Part shown: piece by piece, positions 61,360 to 64,000 of the stretch | Layout of the letters: each line of letters starts with the position of its first letter | Numbering within the stretch: position 1 is the stretch's first letter | NCBI RefSeq assembly: GCF_015594725.1 | Contig: NZ_JADNRC010000013.1 | Coordinates: 62,001-126,000, forward strand | Direction: 5' to 3' | Length of the DNA stretch: 64,000 nt | Origin: Flavobacterium sp. ALJ2 | Lineage (GTDB): Bacteria; Bacteroidota; Bacteroidia; Flavobacteriales; Flavobacteriaceae | Program-made: the position numbers and the translations under genes | The notes under the pieces: generated by a model | The model's database searches: none | The model's input: only the letters and a program-made list of their open reading frames with translations | What the model was told of the DNA's origin: nothing

Positions 61360-61935
61360 ATGATTCTAAAAGATTTTTATACCGAAAAAAAGAACGCAAT
61401 CGAAACAGAGTTCACTTCTAATGCGCCAACAGTTCAACTTTATAGTGATGCTATTTTTAAAGCTTCTATTGAAACACCGGTAGTAATGTTTAAATACGAT
61501 ACCGTAAACTGGGAAACATCTTCTGAAAAAAACTACAAGGCAGACGTATCATTTTGCCTGTATGTAATATTACCTGTAGAAACCATTTCTTCTACAAGTT
61601 ATGCAAATGCATTCGATATTGCTCAACGAATAGACAAAGCTATATTATCTAAAAGTAATAGTAATGCTGCTATAGATACTAATTCAACGTTTAAGATAAG
61701 AGAAAAACAATGTACAAACGAACATACTTACTGGAATAAAAACGATTATTTTATCTGGGAAATCACCTATAAAACAACATTAATTGAAAATATCTTAAAA
61801 AAGAAATACATCCTTTTTAATAATGGTTTAAGCAACGAAGAATTAGAAACATTAGGATATGATTTAACCTCAGGAATAGTAGGAATAAACCCTAATCAAG
61901 TTGAAGGAACAATCGATTTAGACCTCACAAATTAA
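61360..61935 (+). CDS. Possible tail terminator protein
   Basis: A 191-residue protein from the ATG at 61360; a TTG at 61339 lies inside the -7 box and cannot be the start. The sequence (MILKDFYTEKKNAIETEF ... ALYSDAI-type strands, VSFCLYVILPVETI) shows an alpha/beta fold with long strands. I recognise no family. It is the gene two places before the sheath, where Mu-like and related tails encode the terminator that caps the tube, and this is the basis for the call. Confidence 0.5.
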   Translation: MILKDFYTEKKNAIETEFTSNAPTVQLYSDAIFKASIETPVVMFKYDTVNWETSSEKNYKADVSFCLYVILPVETISSTSYANAFDIAQRIDKAILSKSNSNAAIDTNSTFKIREKQCTNEHTYWNKNDYFIWEITYKTTLIENILKKKYILFNNGLSNEELETLGYDLTSGIVGINPNQVEGTIDLDLTN

Positions 61936-62002
61936 TTTAAACAAAAGAATTAAAAAATCTAAGCTTTATAAAACAAACCCTCACTTATTTATACGCCAAA
62001 AC

Positions 62003-62182
62003 ATGAGAAGAAGCCAAACACTATTAGACAAAAGAAGAGATTATGTTATTAGCTATCTAAATAGAAATCAAGCTAAACAAATGAAAGTTGTAGTTTCTGA
62101 ACTTTCCGATACTTTATTCTTAACAGAACGCACCATTTATACTATTATAAATGAAGGTCTCTCTACAGCAACCAAAGTTTAA
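62003..62182 (+). CDS. 59-residue helix-turn-helix-like protein
   Basis: A short frame, MRRSQTLLDKRRDYVISYLN and on to a segment VVVSELSDTLFLTERTIYTI, which has the helix-turn-helix layout: a first helix, a turn (F-L-T-E), then R-T-I-Y recognition helix. It sits between the terminator-like gene and the sheath, directly upstream of promoter 4 (4 nt before the CTGAAACTAC box). A small DNA-binding protein here is a natural candidate for the activator or modulator of the shared promoter element. The HTH call is by pattern only. Confidence 0.55.
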   Translation: MRRSQTLLDKRRDYVISYLNRNQAKQMKVVVSELSDTLFLTERTIYTIINEGLSTATKV

Positions 62183-62185
62183 GCA

Positions 62186-62247
62186 CTGAAACTACTGGTT
62201 TTGACAATCAAAATAATTGGAAAAAGCAATCTTCAGTCTTAAATTTG
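62186..62247 (+). promoter_or_regulatory. Tail-regulon promoter 4 (sheath)
   Basis: CTGAAACTAC at 62186 and TAAATTTG at 62240-62247, 54 bp apart; TTG at 62217-62219 gives a canonical 20-nt spacer to the -7 box. It lies 3 nt after the HTH-like gene and about 230 nt before the sheath start. Confidence 0.75.
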
Positions 62248-62479
62248 TACCCGCTAGCAAAGCAAATTTATCTCTTGGCCAAGAGCAAAATACAATTAAA
62301 AAAACCGCTTTTACAAACTGTCCAAAAACACCAATTCTACTTTTTGGATTCTAGATTACAAATACCTTTTTTAAGTATTAAAACAATTAGTAATAACAAA
62401 TTCAGCAACTTGTTACAGCCCTTCTTTTGCTCTTTTTTGAGCAAAAAAAAATTTTTAAACAATTAAAACAATTTATATT
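62248..62479 (+). other. Long sheath leader with palindrome
   Basis: About 230 nt between promoter 4 and the sheath gene with no credible gene; a 73-codon frame from a TTG at 62245 lacks coding character. It contains the perfect palindrome CTCTTGGCCAAGAG (62272-62285) and an 8-bp stem TTTTGCTC/GAGCAAAA (62425-62446) followed by an A-run, which is not a terminator on the plus strand. It may be a structured leader. Confidence 0.5.
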
Positions 62480-63829
62480 ATGAGTACATTAAACGATGTA
62501 GTGATCAACAAACTATCAGGCGGATTAGGAAGAAGAAATCCAGAGCAAGACATGGTTTCAGGATTACTTTTTGATGAACCTTTAGAATTTCCAGACGAAT
62601 TAAAATTAAAATTAGAACTAGACACAGTAAAACGTTTAGCTTCATTAGAAGATGCTGAAGCCATTGGAATTACAACCGAATATGATGCAGATGGACAATC
62701 AGCACACTACCAAATTCAACAATTTTTCAGAATGAATCCTTCTGGTGATTTATACATCATGAAAACTGCTGCCGCTTCTTATGAAAAAGTTGTTGCAAAA
62801 GCATTGGATATGCAGGAAAAAGCAAATGGAAACATTCGTCAAATGGCAATTATCTATTCTGGACAAACAAAGTTTGCACAAACACAAGATGCAGTTTTAA
62901 AAGCACAACAACAAGCACAACTTGCATATAGAGATTTTATGCCTTTTGAAGTTATCTTGGAAGGAAAAGATTTTGATGCTGATACAGCTGTCAATTTAGC
63001 TGAATTGAATGCAGAAAACGTATCAGTAGTAGTGACTATGGATGTTGAAAAAGCACTTGAACAAAAGTTATTTCAAAAAGGAACAACAACGGCAAATGAT
63101 AAACGCTATACTTTAGCTAAAAACGAGAAATTAGTTGCTATAGAAGGCCTCTTAAATGCTTATAATGTAACTAATGAGGAAGGACTTAAAAAAGAAAACG
63201 GAGCCACTCTTGAGTACATTTTCAAAAATTCATACAAAAACACTGCAGCAGTTGGATTGGCATTGGGTGCTATCTCAAGAGCAAAAGTATCTGAAAACAT
63301 TGCCTGGATCGAAAAATTCAACCTTACTGGTGAAGGTTTTGCTAAAGCTGGTTTTGTAGGCGGAGAAGAAATGAAAAACCTTGGAACTTTAAGAGAATTA
63401 AATGAAAAAAGATACATTTTCGTAAAAACACACACTGGTTTACCAGGTCTTTATTTTAATGACAGCCACACTTGTACTACAGGTACGTCTGACTTTGCTT
63501 ATGTAGAAAACAACCGTACTATTAACAAAGCAACTCGTTTATTGCGTACCGCTTTATTACCAAAATTAGCTTCTCCGGTTTTAGTAGATATTGATGGTAA
63601 GTTACCTCAATCTGTTTCAAAAAACTTCGAAGGTTTATGCAGAAGCGCTTTAGAAGGAATGGTTGCCAATCAAGAAGTTTCTAATTTTGATGTGTATGTA
63701 GATCCAAAACAAAACATTTTGGCAACATCAGAATTAAAAGTGAAAGCTGAAATCACGCCAATTGGAACGGCTCGTAAAATTATGGTCGATTTAGGATTCA
63801 AAAATCCTTTCGGAATCGATAAAGCATAA
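62480..63829 (+). CDS. DUF2586 contractile tail sheath protein
   Basis: A 449-residue protein fitting DUF2586, the sheath family of Mu-like and related contractile tails in Bacteroidota. Features seen are the N-terminal LNDVVINKLSGGLGRRNPEQD, a central region with VNLAELNAENVSVVVTMDVE, the block AVGLALGAISRAKVSENIAW, GLPGLYFNDSHTCTTGTSDFAYVENNRTINKATR, and the conserved end with LRTALLPKL and a final IMVDLGFKNPF strand that would join neighbouring sheath subunits. The sheath contracts to drive the tube and tip into a target. It is the strongest evidence that this locus makes a contractile particle. A 130-bp gap with a small hairpin precedes the next gene. Confidence 0.85.
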   Translation: MSTLNDVVINKLSGGLGRRNPEQDMVSGLLFDEPLEFPDELKLKLELDTVKRLASLEDAEAIGITTEYDADGQSAHYQIQQFFRMNPSGDLYIMKTAAASYEKVVAKALDMQEKANGNIRQMAIIYSGQTKFAQTQDAVLKAQQQAQLAYRDFMPFEVILEGKDFDADTAVNLAELNAENVSVVVTMDVEKALEQKLFQKGTTTANDKRYTLAKNEKLVAIEGLLNAYNVTNEEGLKKENGATLEYIFKNSYKNTAAVGLALGAISRAKVSENIAWIEKFNLTGEGFAKAGFVGGEEMKNLGTLRELNEKRYIFVKTHTGLPGLYFNDSHTCTTGTSDFAYVENNRTINKATRLLRTALLPKLASPVLVDIDGKLPQSVSKNFEGLCRSALEGMVANQEVSNFDVYVDPKQNILATSELKVKAEITPIGTARKIMVDLGFKNPFGIDKA

Positions 63830-63926
63830 TTTATTGAATCTCTTATAATTCAACAAACCATAAAAATTCACCAATACTGTCACCTTAATTCAATTGTTGT
63901 AAAAGCAAATGAAGAAAAGCAACAGC

Positions 63927-63943
63927 CCCGAGCGCTATCGGGA
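63927..63943 (+). repeat. Short GC-rich hairpin element
   Basis: CCCGA (63927-63931) and TCGGG (63938-63942) flank GCGCTA. The string CCCGAGCGCTATCGGG is GC-rich against an AT-rich background and recurs in Flavobacterium intergenic regions as far as I recall. No T-run follows closely, so it is probably a dispersed repeat, not a terminator. Confidence 0.4.
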
Positions 63944-63966
63944 TCAAAAAACAAACAAAGCTACAT

Positions 63967-64000
63967 ATGAATAAATTACCCTTAATTAACGGACAACAAC
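63967..64000 (+). CDS. Partial gene after the sheath (cut by window end)
   Basis: The ATG at 63967 begins MNKLPLINGQQ and runs off the window. In contractile tails the tube or a small companion of the sheath comes next, so a tail role is likely. Eleven codons are too few for a family call. Confidence 0.45.
   Translation, partial: MNKLPLINGQQ

Noticed and set aside
62245..62466. 73-codon frame before the sheath gene
   Set aside because: Starts with TTG inside the -7 box of promoter 4 and covers leader hairpins; no coding character.
48138..64000. Complete prophage
   Set aside because: No integrase, terminase, portal, capsid or replication gene, and no attachment-site repeat was recognised in the window; the right side is cut off, so it cannot be fully excluded.

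Overview
The window reads as chromosome from a Flavobacterium-like member of the Bacteroidota. It is AT-rich, promoters have TAnnTTTG -7 boxes, and start-proximal Shine-Dalgarno signals are absent. It carries gliding adhesin genes ending in a type IX secretion C-terminal domain and many short lipoproteins. No rRNA, tRNA, CRISPR array or insertion sequence was seen.

Left part (1-29 kb, nearly all minus strand). An alpha/beta hydrolase, an ElaA-type acetyltransferase, a DUF4837 lipoprotein, a LysM/transglycosylase of the MltD type and phosphoglycerate kinase lie downstream of a gliding-motility locus laid out sprC-sprD-sprB-sprF as in F. johnsoniae. The giant SprB-like adhesin is 4884 residues. 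A truncated SprC-like gene overlaps sprC by 4 nt, and two further secreted proteins precede it.

Centre (29-39 kb). Core genes in both orientations: holB, a DoxX protein, an acyl-CoA thioesterase, recA, plsC, a broken GxxExxY gene, trpS, dprA, an HU/SPOR septal-type protein and a coiled-coil secreted protein.

Right part (39-64 kb). This is a contractile-tail locus with no capsid, portal or terminase genes in view. On the plus strand are small membrane proteins, a tail-chaperone-like protein, a DUF6046 protein, a baseplate hub, a spike and a PAAR-like (DUF4280) protein fused to a metzincin protease. A row of MORN/YwqK-type lipoproteins alternates with headless copies of the protease module. 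An S24 repressor then faces a second tail block: a possible terminator, a small HTH protein, a DUF2586 sheath and one more gene cut by the window end. On the minus strand a lysozyme-plus-M23 peptidoglycan hydrolase is followed by lipoproteins, a headless lysozyme-plus-M15 copy lying behind a terminator, more lipoproteins and a relic of one of them.

The best new observation is regulatory. Five promoters in this locus carry CTGAAACwAC exactly 54-55 bp upstream of a TAnnTTTr -7 box. They serve the sheath, the terminator-like gene, the small membrane genes, the chaperone/hub/spike/protease operon and the divergent lysozyme-M23 gene. This ties the two tail blocks and both effector genes into one apparent regulon. 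My reading is a domesticated, inducible contractile tail (tailocin-like) armed with two swappable classes of antibacterial effector, each protected by lipoprotein immunity genes. Function is inferred from motifs and layout only.
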